A model generated the notes under the pieces. It made no database searches. It was not told the DNA's origin and was given only the letters and a program-made list of their open reading frames with translations. Shown piece after piece: positions 1-9,249 of a stretch of DNA of 64,000 bases. Made by a program: the position numbers and the translations under genes. Location: NCBI GenBank assembly GCA_027484725.1, contig JAIXSK010000003.1:62001-126000 (forward strand), written 5' to 3'. Each line of letters begins with the position of its first letter. Within the stretch, counting starts at the first letter, position 1. The stretch is from Flavobacterium sp. GTDB taxonomy: Bacteria > Bacteroidota > Bacteroidia > Flavobacteriales > Flavobacteriaceae.

Positions 1-1
1 T

Positions 2-775
2 GATTTGCGCCGAGGATCTCTTGCAGCTTCGGGCTTATTTGACAATACCGATTTCTTTAGAATGTCGTCTAACCAAACAGAGGTAAATCGTCCGGAGGCA
101 AAAAGCCGTATTTGGCTTGATGTAGTCAATGTAGTCGGCGGACAAAAAGATACGGCACTGGTTGGGTATTCAGAAAATTCAACTTTGGGTGTAGATCATA
201 TGTATGATTGTGTAAATTCGATTAAAAATGAATTGACACTCTATTCAATGATTCAAGCAGAACCATATATTATTCAAGGTCGCCCTTTGCCTTTTGATGC
301 GTCTGATGTGGTTCCGATGGGTGTCAAAATTGCCAACGAAGGGGCGCACGCCATCGCTATCCGAAAAGTAGACGGTCTGTTTGAAACCACACAGCAAAAC
401 ATATACATTGAAGACAAGCAACTCGGATTGATTCACGATTTGCGTCAAGCTCCATATACCTTTACATCACCAGCGGGAAGATATGATGATCGTTTTGTTT
501 TGCGATACACCAATGAAATGTTGAGCAACCCATCATTTGAATCAAATCAGAATGTAGTGGTTTTGGCTAAAGCTGATTACATTGAAATTCATTCGTACAA
601 CCAAAATCTTCAGCAAATTGAAGTGTATGATGTTTTGGGCAGAACGGTATTCGAAAGTAAAAATCTAGACCAATCTTCGTTCAACATCAATAGCATTAGT
701 CCTTCAAATCAAGTGTTGATGGTTGAAGCCAAACTAAAAGACGGAACGCGGGTGGTTCAAAAAATCATCTACTAA
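2..775 (+). CDS. C-terminal part of a T9SS-exported protein (5' truncated by window)
   Basis: The reading frame is open to the left edge of the window (it continues upstream of the first possible start, a TTG at 5), so this is the end of a larger protein. About 258 residues are visible. The last ~70 residues, with the motif EVYDVLGRTVFES and the basic end VVQKIIY, have the form of a T9SS type A sorting domain, which directs export across the outer membrane and is then removed or anchored. The preceding part has no family I recognise; it reads like the beta-rich stretch usual in front of such domains. A strong hairpin terminator follows at 792. Confidence 0.8.
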   Translation, partial: DLRRGSLAASGLFDNTDFFRMSSNQTEVNRPEAKSRIWLDVVNVVGGQKDTALVGYSENSTLGVDHMYDCVNSIKNELTLYSMIQAEPYIIQGRPLPFDASDVVPMGVKIANEGAHAIAIRKVDGLFETTQQNIYIEDKQLGLIHDLRQAPYTFTSPAGRYDDRFVLRYTNEMLSNPSFESNQNVVVLAKADYIEIHSYNQNLQQIEVYDVLGRTVFESKNLDQSSFNINSISPSNQVLMVEAKLKDGTRVVQKIIY

Positions 776-791
776 TTAAAATAAATCAAAT

Positions 792-822
792 AAAAAGGCC
801 CGAAACATTTCGGGCCTTTTTT
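792..822. terminator. bidirectional intrinsic terminator
   Basis: A stem of AAAAGGCCCGAAA and its complement around a CAT loop, with A and T runs on either side. It lies between the convergent ends of the T9SS protein and bioB and should serve both. Confidence 0.85.
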
Positions 823-840
823 CATATAGGTTCTTAAAGA

Positions 841-1929
841 TTAAGCTTTTGCTTTGTTGCTCGCTTCAAGATTGCGCTCAATTTGATGTCCAGGGCGGGA
901 CCATTTTGGTTTTTCGCCCAAAGCAGTATATTGAGAATCTTCGGCTTCAACAGTAGTCGGCTGCATGAGTTTGATGAATGGTTTTTGCGGTTGCAAGCCC
1001 AAAAGTTCAAACATTTTCATATCTTCATTCACATCCGGATTGGGTGTGGTCAACAATTTGTCTCCGGCAAAAATTGAATTGGCTCCGGCAAAGAAACACA
1101 TCGCTTGACCCTCGCGGCTCATATTGGTTCTACCAGCTGACAAACGCACTTGAGTTTCTGGCATGACGATGCGCGTGGTAGCCACCATACGAATCATCTC
1201 CCAAATTTCAACCGGTTTTTCATCTTCCATCGGAGTTCCTTCAACGGCTACCAGTGCATTGATGGGTACAGATTCCGGTTGCGGACTTAAGGTAGCCAAA
1301 GCCACCAACATCCCAGCGCGGTCTTCAATGCTTTCACCCATTCCGATGATGCCACCGCTGCAAACGGTAACATTGGTTTTGCGCACATTTTCGATGGTTT
1401 GCAAACGATCTTCAAATCCGCGGGTTGAAATGACTTCTTTGTAATATTCTTCAGAGGTATCTAAGTTGTGGTTGTAGGCATACAATCCGGCTTCGGCCAA
1501 ACGGTGCGCCTGATTTTCAGTGAGCATACCCAAAGTACAACACACTTCCATGTCTAATTTATTGATGGTACGCACCATTTCAAGCACTTGATCAAACTCT
1601 GGCCCGTCTTTTACATTGCGCCAAGCAGCACCCATACAAACCCGTGAAGAACCGCTGGCTTTGGCGCGTAAAGCTTGTGCTTTTACCTGTTGCACGGACA
1701 TCAAATCATTGCCTTCAATATTGGTATGGTAACGGGCAGCTTGCGGACAATACCCACAATCTTCCGGACATCCGCCGGTTTTGATTGAAAGCAAAGTTGA
1801 TACTTGAACTACATTCGGGTCGTGATGTTGTCTGTGAACAGAAGCTGCTTCAAAAAGCAAATCCATCAAAGGCTTGTTGTATAAGTTGATGATTTCTTCT
1901 TTGGTCCAATTGTGTCTGATGGTGCTCAT
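841..1929 (-). CDS. bioB: biotin synthase
   Basis: Radical SAM enzyme that inserts sulfur into dethiobiotin to make biotin, in the cytoplasm. The 362-residue protein has the diagnostic cysteine triad CPEDCGYC (C54, C58, C61) that binds the [4Fe-4S]-SAM cluster, followed by the usual BioB barrel motifs (CCTLGML, YNHNLDTS, CSGGIIGMGE and the conserved arginine in VRLSAGR). Length is normal for the family. It is monocistronic here: no other bio gene is in the window, and a promoter-like TACTTTTG sits just upstream at 1952-1959. A strong terminator follows at 792. Confidence 0.97.
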   Translation of the reverse strand: MSTIRHNWTKEEIINLYNKPLMDLLFEAASVHRQHHDPNVVQVSTLLSIKTGGCPEDCGYCPQAARYHTNIEGNDLMSVQQVKAQALRAKASGSSRVCMGAAWRNVKDGPEFDQVLEMVRTINKLDMEVCCTLGMLTENQAHRLAEAGLYAYNHNLDTSEEYYKEVISTRGFEDRLQTIENVRKTNVTVCSGGIIGMGESIEDRAGMLVALATLSPQPESVPINALVAVEGTPMEDEKPVEIWEMIRMVATTRIVMPETQVRLSAGRTNMSREGQAMCFFAGANSIFAGDKLLTTPNPDVNEDMKMFELLGLQPQKPFIKLMQPTTVEAEDSQYTALGEKPKWSRPGHQIERNLEASNKAKA

Positions 1930-1951
1930 AGATCTAATTTTATGATTGCCT

Positions 1952-1982
1952 CAAAAGTAGGCAATATGTTCTGAAATAACAA
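1952..1982 (-). promoter_or_regulatory. bioB promoter (Bacteroidota type)
   Basis: On the minus strand, TTG (1982-1980), 20 nt, then TACTTTTG (1959-1952), which fits the TTTG/TAnnTTTG consensus, 22 nt before the bioB start. It gives bioB a promoter separate from ribF. Confidence 0.55.
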
Positions 1983-1988
1983 TGCGGT

Positions 1989-2921
1989 TTACAGGTGGTT
2001 TTTAAGATAGTTGCGCGTATAGGTCAAATCATTTTGAATGGCTTTTTTGAGGGCGTCAATAGAGTCAAATTTTAGCTCATCGCGCATGTAATCCAGCATA
2101 GAAACGGTTATTTTTTTATCGTATAAATCACCTTCAAAATCCAGATAGTAAACTTCTACCGATAATTCTTGTCCGTCTAACGTAGGTTTGGTGCCAATGT
2201 TCATCATGCCAAAAACGCTTTGCCCTTCAATAGTACTTTGAACAATGTATACTCCTTTTTTTGGGATGAGTTTATAATCAACATCAATGGCTATGTTGGC
2301 GGTAGGAAAGCCTAGGGTTCTGCCCAATTTTCTGCCGTGGACAACGGTTCCGCTCAGTTGATAATGATATCCTAAATACTGATTCGCCAGCGCTATATGA
2401 CCATCTATAAGAGCGGTTCTTATTTTGGTCGAACTCACAGAAACTGCCTCTATTTGCTGCGCCGATATTTGTTCAACATCAAAACCGTATTGATGCCCGA
2501 AGTCAATCAAGTCGTGAATATCCGCGGTGCGGTTGCGCCCAAAACGATGGTCGTATCCGATGACGATTTTTTGAATATTAAGCCGATCAACCAATATGTC
2601 TTTAACGAATTCCTCGGCTGTGAGTCTTGAAAACGCTTTGTCAAACGGATGGATAATCAAATGATTTAAACCAGTTTTCTCGAGTAACTCTGTTCGTTCT
2701 TGGATAGAATTAAGCAATCGAATTTCAGACTGATCTTGCAACACCATTCTCGGATGCGGAAAAAAAGTCAAGATTACACTTTCGCAATCGCTCTGTTGGG
2801 CACTGCTCAGAAGTTGTTGCACAATTTTCTGATGTCCGATGTGCACACCGTCAAAAGTGCCTAAAGTGACCACTGTTTTTTTGGAACAGCCAAACGAATC
2901 TATCGAATGAAAAATTTTCAA
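1989..2921 (-). CDS. ribF: bifunctional riboflavin kinase / FAD synthetase
   Basis: Converts riboflavin to FMN and then FAD. The N-terminal half has the nucleotidyltransferase signature TLGTFDGVHIGH and the GYDHRFGRNR motif; the C-terminal half has the flavokinase motif GRKLGRTLGFPTANI. I place the start at the TTG at 2921 (protein beginning KIFHSIDSF, 310 residues), because family members begin here and because a TAnnTTTG motif lies at 2943-2950. An in-frame ATG at 2978 would add 19 residues not typical of the family and would lie upstream of that promoter. Gene order ribF then bioB is co-directional with a 59-nt gap. Confidence 0.93.
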   Translation of the reverse strand: MKIFHSIDSFGCSKKTVVTLGTFDGVHIGHQKIVQQLLSSAQQSDCESVILTFFPHPRMVLQDQSEIRLLNSIQERTELLEKTGLNHLIIHPFDKAFSRLTAEEFVKDILVDRLNIQKIVIGYDHRFGRNRTADIHDLIDFGHQYGFDVEQISAQQIEAVSVSSTKIRTALIDGHIALANQYLGYHYQLSGTVVHGRKLGRTLGFPTANIAIDVDYKLIPKKGVYIVQSTIEGQSVFGMMNIGTKPTLDGQELSVEVYYLDFEGDLYDKKITVSMLDYMRDELKFDSIDALKKAIQNDLTYTRNYLKNHL

Positions 2922-2942
2922 GTTCAAAATAATTACAAAGCG

Positions 2943-2950
2943 CAAAGGTA
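2943..2950 (-). promoter_or_regulatory. ribF -7 element
   Basis: TACCTTTG on the minus strand, a perfect TAnnTTTG match 21 nt ahead of the proposed TTG start. It helps to decide that start. No clear -33 TTTG is visible. Confidence 0.45.
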
Positions 2951-3146
2951 TGTGATATGATTGGTTTTTTATAACCATTTTAAAGGGTTTTAAATCAAAA
3001 AGATCGATAGATTCTTGCGGTTTTATTGCTGAGAAGTTAGACGTGATTTGGCGGTATTAAAATATTTTATAGCAACGAGTAGGGTGTTTTGGTGTTAATC
3101 TGTTAAAAACAACAAGCGAATTATCAATTATTTATAAAATAGGTAT

Positions 3147-3154
3147 TACATTCG
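3147..3154 (+). promoter_or_regulatory. possible -7 element for the first metallopeptidase
   Basis: TACATTCG, one mismatch from TAnnTTTG, 26 nt before the ATG at 3181. The rest of the 2979-3180 gap is A+T-rich with no other recognisable signal. Confidence 0.35.
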
Positions 3155-3180
3155 CAGCGCATTAACCCACTTAAATTGAA

Positions 3181-5904
3181 ATGAAAAAATTACTACTTAC
3201 CTTAACTGTTGTAATGACTGTGTTTGGGGCTTATGCTCAACGCAAAGCCAGCTGGTCATACACATCTGAGAAAGTTTTAGAATCTCAAAGAATTAAAGAG
3301 GAAAACTATTCTCAAAACCAACAATTACTCAAAATCGATTTGGCCAACTTCAAGCAAAGTTTGGTTGGAGCTAAAGACAAATTTTCGCATCAACCGGGTG
3401 TTCTAATCAACTTTCCGAACATCGCAGGTGAAATGGAGACGTTTGAGGTATGGGAAAACTCAAACTTTGAGCCTGAATTACAAGCAAAGTTCCCGGATAT
3501 TCGCGCATACATCGGCAAGAGTATAGACAATCCTGGCGCAACCATACACTTTAGTTTGTCTCCTGATGGGATTCAGACGATGGTTATGCGCCCTGATAAC
3601 GGAAGTGAATTTATAGAACCTTACAGTAAAGATCACTCTGTGTATATTTTGTTTGATTCTGCTACTAGATTGACCAATCGTTTGCCTTTTAATTGTAGCA
3701 CGATTGATCAAAAAGTGGCTGAAGAGTTAGCAGGAAACACAACAATTGCCAATCGTTCAAATAACCAACAATACAAAACCATGCGTTTGGCGCTTTCTTG
3801 TACTGGTGAGTACGGAGTGTATTTTGGCGGAACTGTAGCGGGTGCTACAGCAGGTATGAATGCAACAATGACCCGCGTAAATGCTATTATGGAAAGAGAT
3901 TTGGCGGTTCACCTCAATATGATTGCTAACAACAACTTGGTGGTTTATACCAATGCGTCTACTGATCCGTATTCAGCAGCTGGTTCTGGTTCTGGTGGCG
4001 CTTGGAATGCTGAGTTGATGAATAACTTGCATACAGTTTTAGGAGACAGCGCCTTTGATATTGGCCACTTGTTTGGTGCTTCAGGCGGTGGTGGAAATGC
4101 AGGATGTATCGGCTGCGTTTGCTCTAATGTATTGTCTACTGGAGGTACTGCTGAAGACAGTTATAAAGGTTCAGGATTTACTTCGCCATCAGATAATATT
4201 CCTGCCGGAGACACTTTTGACATTGATTATGTAATTCACGAAATGGGGCATCAATTGGGTGCAAACCATACTTTTTCACACAGTTATGAAGGTTCAGGAG
4301 TTCAAGTTGAGCCAGGAAGCGGTTCTACCATTATGGGTTATGCGGGCATTACCAACTATGATGTTCAATTGCATTCAGATGCTTATTACACCTACAGAAG
4401 TATTCTTCAAATACAGACTAATTTAGCAACCAAAACATGTCCGGTAAGTACGCCGATTACCAATACACCGCCTTCGGTTCAAGCCAAATCTGACTTTTCA
4501 ATTCCCTCGAACACACCTTTTGTTTTGATTGCTGACGTTTCTGATGCAGAGGGAGACGCATTGACCTATTGTTGGGAGCAAAATAACAATGCTTCTTCTT
4601 CAACCAGCGGTGCAAGTTCAGTAGTATCAGCTACCAAAGTTACTGGTCCTAATTTTAGGTCCTTCAATCCAAAATCTACGGTAGAAAGATATATGCCGGA
4701 CTTGACTAAAATTTTGGCAGGCACCTACAATGCCAATTGGGAATCGTTATCAACAGTTGCCCGTAGCGCAAGATATACCATTACTGTTCGAGATAACAAT
4801 CCGGCAGGCCCCCAGACTTCTACAGATGAAGTTTTGGTAACTACCAAAGCACCTTACAACAGTTCAACAGCACCTACCGGAGCGGGACCTTTTACAGTTA
4901 CATCTCAAAGCACTACAGGAATTTGCTGGGCTCAAAACAGTACGCAAACCATTACTTGGGACGTTAACAATACAACCAGTCTAACAGGTTCTACCAATGT
5001 CAATATCAGATTGTCTACCGACGGAGGTTTGACTTTTCCACATATATTGGCTGCGGATACCCCAAATGATGGCACCGAAGACATTATTGTTCCTGATCTT
5101 CCGGCATCACAAACTTGTCGTGTAAAAGTTGAGCCTACGGGTAATTATTATTTTGCAGTCAATTCAAAACCTTTTTATTTAGGTTACGAATCAGTTACTT
5201 CTTGTGATACTTATACATATAACACAGCATACAACATTCCTGACGGAAGCAATAGTTATACATCAAAAACGATCAACGTTCCAACAGCAGGAACCATTTC
5301 TGATGTGAATATTTCCTTAAATGTTACGCATCCTAACTTGCAAAACCTAACTTTTGCTTTTGTTCGTCCGGGTGGAAGTTTGTCTACTTTGTTTACCCAG
5401 CAATGTTCAGGAAGTTCTGATATGGATGTAACCTTTGACGCACAAGGATCAGCTTATGTTTGTGGCAGTCCGTTAACCGGAAACATTATTCCGCCAAGTA
5501 ACTACAACTTATCGGGCTTGAACGGTTTGAATAAGCTTGGAAACTGGCAGTTTGGTATTAAAGATAATGTGGCTGGAAATGCTGGAACGGTAAATTCAAT
5601 TTCATTACAAATATGTTCTCAAGTATTCAATTTGCTAACAAACAATGAATTAACATTTCAGGATTTGGCTATTTATCCAAACCCGTCCAAGGGTAACTTT
5701 ACGATTGAATTCCAATCAAAATCAAGCAACAAAATTGGTGTTGAAGTTTTTGATATTCGCGGAAGAAAAGTTTACGCTGATTCATTTGACAATACAGGAA
5801 TGTTTCGACAAAACATAGTTACGAGCAATATTCAACCGGGTGTTTATATGGTAGCCATCATTGATGGAGATGCCAAAACGGTCAAGAAAATTGTCGTTGA
5901 ATAG
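3181..5904 (+). CDS. secreted reprolysin-like zinc metallopeptidase with P-domain and T9SS sorting domain
   Basis: A 907-residue secreted protease. In order: signal peptide (MKKLLLTLTVVMTVFGAYAQ); a propeptide-like region to ~190; a metzincin catalytic domain with the zinc motif HEMGHQLGANH (residues 353-363) and the Met-turn-like STIMGYAG; a cadherin/Ig-like region with a PPSVQA start; a proprotein-convertase P/Homo B domain (~residues 680-810, GTISDVNISLNVTHPNLQNL); and a C-terminal T9SS type A sorting domain (LAIYPNPSKGNF to TVKKIVVE). It should be exported by T9SS and act on extracellular protein. The next gene is a full-length paralogue with the same architecture. The substrate cannot be read from the sequence. 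Confidence 0.92.
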   Translation: MKKLLLTLTVVMTVFGAYAQRKASWSYTSEKVLESQRIKEENYSQNQQLLKIDLANFKQSLVGAKDKFSHQPGVLINFPNIAGEMETFEVWENSNFEPELQAKFPDIRAYIGKSIDNPGATIHFSLSPDGIQTMVMRPDNGSEFIEPYSKDHSVYILFDSATRLTNRLPFNCSTIDQKVAEELAGNTTIANRSNNQQYKTMRLALSCTGEYGVYFGGTVAGATAGMNATMTRVNAIMERDLAVHLNMIANNNLVVYTNASTDPYSAAGSGSGGAWNAELMNNLHTVLGDSAFDIGHLFGASGGGGNAGCIGCVCSNVLSTGGTAEDSYKGSGFTSPSDNIPAGDTFDIDYVIHEMGHQLGANHTFSHSYEGSGVQVEPGSGSTIMGYAGITNYDVQLHSDAYYTYRSILQIQTNLATKTCPVSTPITNTPPSVQAKSDFSIPSNTPFVLIADVSDAEGDALTYCWEQNNNASSSTSGASSVVSATKVTGPNFRSFNPKSTVERYMPDLTKILAGTYNANWESLSTVARSARYTITVRDNNPAGPQTSTDEVLVTTKAPYNSSTAPTGAGPFTVTSQSTTGICWAQNSTQTITWDVNNTTSLTGSTNVNIRLSTDGGLTFPHILAADTPNDGTEDIIVPDLPASQTCRVKVEPTGNYYFAVNSKPFYLGYESVTSCDTYTYNTAYNIPDGSNSYTSKTINVPTAGTISDVNISLNVTHPNLQNLTFAFVRPGGSLSTLFTQQCSGSSDMDVTFDAQGSAYVCGSPLTGNIIPPSNYNLSGLNGLNKLGNWQFGIKDNVAGNAGTVNSISLQICSQVFNLLTNNELTFQDLAIYPNPSKGNFTIEFQSKSSNKIGVEVFDIRGRKVYADSFDNTGMFRQNIVTSNIQPGVYMVAIIDGDAKTVKKIVVE

Positions 5905-5930
5905 TTTAGGATTAAATATTCAAAATATTA

Positions 5931-5958
5931 AAACGCCTCATTTGAGGCGTTTTTTTTT
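5931..5958 (+). terminator. intrinsic terminator
   Basis: CGCCTCA and TGAGGCG arms around a TT loop, followed by a run of ten T. It separates the two tandem metallopeptidase genes, so they are independent transcripts. Confidence 0.85.
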
Positions 5959-5968
5959 ACATAAATTG

Positions 5969-5976
5969 TATATTTG
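5969..5976 (+). promoter_or_regulatory. -7 promoter element for the second metallopeptidase
   Basis: TATATTTG, a perfect TAnnTTTG, 30 nt before the ATG at 6007 and directly after the preceding terminator. Confidence 0.55.
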
Positions 5977-6006
5977 AATTCTATTAACCCTTTTTAAATT
6001 GCCGTT

Positions 6007-8688
6007 ATGAAAAAAATATTATTTTTCGTTGTCGCCATTTTTTCAATATCCATGACTAATGCGCAAGATGTGATATGGAAAAAAGTCAATGACGTGCCTT
6101 CTGGTTTAGCTCTTTTGCCAAGAGATTCTCACCCGACAGAGTTTAAGTTATTCACTTTAAATCTTAATGCATTAAAAGCAAAATTGGCTCTAGCTCCATC
6201 CAGAGATAATGTAGGGCAGATTTCAAATGTAGTAATTGCTTTTCCAGATTCAGAAGGCAATATGAAACGCTACAATATTTATGAAGCATCTGTTATGGAT
6301 CCTGTTTTGGCGGCAAAACATCCTGAAATTCAATCTTATGTAGGTTTAGGGATTGATGATCCGAGCGCTAGAATCAGATTCAGCACCACTATTTTCGGAT
6401 TACACACCATGACTCTCTCAGGCGTTGATGGTGCTACTTTTATTGATCCTTATAGTAAAGATTTGGGCTACTACATGGTTTTTAATAAATCAAAACTTAC
6501 TACGACTAAGACTTTTAAATGCGATGTAATGGAGACGGATATTGATTTAACAACACCTCAAACCGACCCTGCATTCAGAGCCAATAACAGTTTGTTTAAG
6601 AAATACCGTTTAGCTTTAGCTTGTACCATTGAATATGCAGCTTTTCACGTAAATGCAGCCGGAGTTGGTTCTGGAACGCTGGCACAGAAAAAGGCTGCTG
6701 TTTTAGCCGCGATGAATGTTACGATGACCCGTGTCAATGGAGTTTATGAGCGAGACATGGCTTTGACCATGATTTTGATTGCCAATAATGAAAACATTAT
6801 TAACATTACCTCTGATACATTAGACAATTCAAACACCAACAATATTCTTTTAGATCAAAATCAAGCGTTTATTGATGCTACCATCGGAAGTGCCAACTAT
6901 GATATTGGTCATATAGCCACTACCGGAGGAGGAGGAGTAGCTACGCCTCAGTCACCATGTAACGATAGTATTAAAGCAAGAGGTGTAACTGGTTTACCTT
7001 CTCCGGTGGGTGATGAGTACGATATTGATTTTGTGGCTCACGAAATGGGTCACCAGTTTGGTTGTTCGCATACATTCAATAGTGAACAAGGAAACTGCGG
7101 CGGAAACAATCGCGTTTTATCATCTGCATATGAACCCGGAAGTGGATCTACCATCATGGCTTATGCTGGAATTTGTTCTCCTGAAGATGTTCAGTTACAC
7201 TCAGATGCTTATTTTCATGCTAGAAGCCTTATTCAAATGATTTCTTTTGTAAACGGATCCGGAAACAGTTGTGCCGTTGCAACACCTATGACTAATACGG
7301 CTCCAGTAGTAAATGCGGGGACCAATTATACAATTCCATTGGGAACTCCTTTTGTTTTAACTGGTACTGCAACAGATTCGGCCGGTGAATCTTTGACTTA
7401 CTGTTGGGAACAATATAATTTTAGTTCCTCAACTGCGTTGCCTTCGGCTACTGCGACGGGCGGGCCGAATTATCGCTCTTTAAATCCAACAGTTTCACCT
7501 AAAAGATATTTTCCGGCTTTTAGCAGTGTTTTGGCCAATAATTTAGCAACTACTTGGGAAGTTACGCCAAATGTAACAAGATCTATGACTTTTTCATTAG
7601 TGGTCAGAGATAATGTAAGCCCACAAGGAGGGCAAACTGAAAGAGCAACAATGAATTTAACTATTTCTAATGTTGGGCCATTCAGAGTAACTTCACAAAG
7701 TGCCCCTACAGCCTGGGATAGAAACTCTACGCAAACCATTACTTGGGATGTAGCCGGAACAACGGCCAACAACATCAATACAGCCAATGTTAACATTAGA
7801 TTGTCTATAGACGGAGGAACCACTTTCCCTTATTTATTGGCCGAAAACACACCAAATGATGGTTCTGAAGATATTATTGCTCCGGACGTCACTTCTTCTA
7901 ACTGTCGTATTATGGTTGAGGCCGTAGGAAATGTTTTCTACGCGCTCAATACCAGAGCATTTTATATTGGATATACTATGGTCAGTGGTTGTAATACCTA
8001 TACATTCAACACACCTTTTAATCTTCCTGATGGTGCAGCTAATTATACAGCTAAGAGCATCAATGTTCCTACAGCGGGAACCATCAGCGATGTAAACATT
8101 ACGATTAATGCAACACATCCGAATTTGCAAAACTTAATTATGGCCGTTGTGAGACCAGGAGGCAGCATCGGTACTTACTTTACCCAACAATGTGCCGGTA
8201 GTGCCAACATGAATGTGACTTTTGACAGTCAAGCTCCGGCAATTACTTGTGCTAGTCCAACCACCGGAACTTATGCTCCATCAGGAACATTAAATTTTGA
8301 TAGTTTAAACGGATTTAATCAACAAGGAAACTGGCAGTTTGGATTCAGAGATGCAGTAGCGGGTAACACGGGTACCATTAATTCAATTGCGCTTGAAATT
8401 TGTACGGTTAATTTTATCTTGGCCAACAACAGTTTTGAGTTTGAAAACTTTGCTATGGTTCCTAACCCGAACAAGGGTGATTTTAGAATCCAATTCAATG
8501 CTAAATCAAATCGAAACATTCAGATTTCTGTCTATGATATGAGCGGAAGAAACATTTATGAACGCGCTTTTGCCAACTCAGGTTTGTTTGATCAAGAAGT
8601 TCGTTTACAGAATGCACAAGCCGGAGTATATCTGGTTTCTATTTCAGACGGAGAAAACAAAATGGTTAAAAGAATTGTAGTTCAATAA
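6007..8688 (+). CDS. secreted reprolysin-like zinc metallopeptidase, paralogue of the preceding gene
   Basis: An 893-residue protein with the same plan as its upstream neighbour: signal peptide (MKKILFFVVAIFSISMTNAQ), propeptide region, catalytic domain with zinc motif HEMGHQFGCSH (residues 345-355) and STIMAYAG Met-turn, linker domains, P-domain (GTISDVNITINATHPNLQNL) and a type A T9SS sorting domain (FAMVPNPNKGDF to MVKRIVVQ). The catalytic domains share the flanking VTMTRVNGVYERD / ATMTRVNAIMERD and SDAYFHARSLIQ / SDAYYTYRSILQ segments. It has its own promoter and terminator. Duplication with divergence suggests different substrate preferences, which is inference. Confidence 0.92.
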   Translation: MKKILFFVVAIFSISMTNAQDVIWKKVNDVPSGLALLPRDSHPTEFKLFTLNLNALKAKLALAPSRDNVGQISNVVIAFPDSEGNMKRYNIYEASVMDPVLAAKHPEIQSYVGLGIDDPSARIRFSTTIFGLHTMTLSGVDGATFIDPYSKDLGYYMVFNKSKLTTTKTFKCDVMETDIDLTTPQTDPAFRANNSLFKKYRLALACTIEYAAFHVNAAGVGSGTLAQKKAAVLAAMNVTMTRVNGVYERDMALTMILIANNENIINITSDTLDNSNTNNILLDQNQAFIDATIGSANYDIGHIATTGGGGVATPQSPCNDSIKARGVTGLPSPVGDEYDIDFVAHEMGHQFGCSHTFNSEQGNCGGNNRVLSSAYEPGSGSTIMAYAGICSPEDVQLHSDAYFHARSLIQMISFVNGSGNSCAVATPMTNTAPVVNAGTNYTIPLGTPFVLTGTATDSAGESLTYCWEQYNFSSSTALPSATATGGPNYRSLNPTVSPKRYFPAFSSVLANNLATTWEVTPNVTRSMTFSLVVRDNVSPQGGQTERATMNLTISNVGPFRVTSQSAPTAWDRNSTQTITWDVAGTTANNINTANVNIRLSIDGGTTFPYLLAENTPNDGSEDIIAPDVTSSNCRIMVEAVGNVFYALNTRAFYIGYTMVSGCNTYTFNTPFNLPDGAANYTAKSINVPTAGTISDVNITINATHPNLQNLIMAVVRPGGSIGTYFTQQCAGSANMNVTFDSQAPAITCASPTTGTYAPSGTLNFDSLNGFNQQGNWQFGFRDAVAGNTGTINSIALEICTVNFILANNSFEFENFAMVPNPNKGDFRIQFNAKSNRNIQISVYDMSGRNIYERAFANSGLFDQEVRLQNAQAGVYLVSISDGENKMVKRIVVQ

Positions 8689-8705
8689 TTTATCCACCTA
8701 TAAAT

Positions 8706-8735
8706 AAAAAGCCGCTTTCAAAGCGGCTTTTTTTA
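8706..8735. terminator. bidirectional intrinsic terminator
   Basis: GCCGCTT/AAGCGGC stem with a TCA loop and A/T runs on both sides, between convergent genes. Its right edge touches the stop codon of the minus-strand lipoprotein. Confidence 0.85.
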
Positions 8736-9248
8736 TTCAGTTACCCAAGAAATATGTTGTATGATTTGTGGCACTTCAGAAATCGTGAAATGCAAATCAA
8801 CCGAAGTTTGTTTTTCTTTTTTGGCTACAGATAACTTTCCTTGTTTTACAGCGTAATATCCGGTTTGACCTTTGCAATAGCAAAACCTTCCAAAGAGTAA
8901 TTTTTGTTGGCTGAGTGCTTCATTGGTCAGGCTTATGTTGTCTTGATTGCTTACTTCAAAAATCACTTCTTCGCGATAATTTGCATCTTGCAAGTTGCCT
9001 TTAACTTTGCGGTTGTAGGTGTATTGATACACGCTTTTGGTTTCATCGTCAGTCAGAGTGTAATACAAACGGCCGAATTCGTCGGTTTTGATTTCGATGG
9101 CTTTGTGGGCGTTTAATTTTACAGAACAATTACCGTCTTTCGGGCATTGGCTGGTTAGCGAAATCACCGGTTCTGTGATTAGTTTTTTTTTGGATTTGCA
9201 CGAAAACAGGGCGGTAGCCAATGCTGTAATATAAATCACTTTCTTCAT
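8733..9248 (-). CDS. predicted lipoprotein, function unknown
   Basis: A 171-residue protein with a lipoprotein signal: a short hydrophobic stretch ending in LFSC (Cys17), then a lysine-rich KSKKK. A conserved-looking pair of cysteines (SQCPKDGNC) and a FCYCKG segment suggest a small cysteine-containing beta domain. I do not recognise the family. It starts 2 nt after the pth stop, so it is probably co-transcribed with pth. Confidence 0.75.
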   Translation of the reverse strand: MKKVIYITALATALFSCKSKKKLITEPVISLTSQCPKDGNCSVKLNAHKAIEIKTDEFGRLYYTLTDDETKSVYQYTYNRKVKGNLQDANYREEVIFEVSNQDNISLTNEALSQQKLLFGRFCYCKGQTGYYAVKQGKLSVAKKEKQTSVDLHFTISEVPQIIQHISWVTE

Positions 9249-9249
9249 T

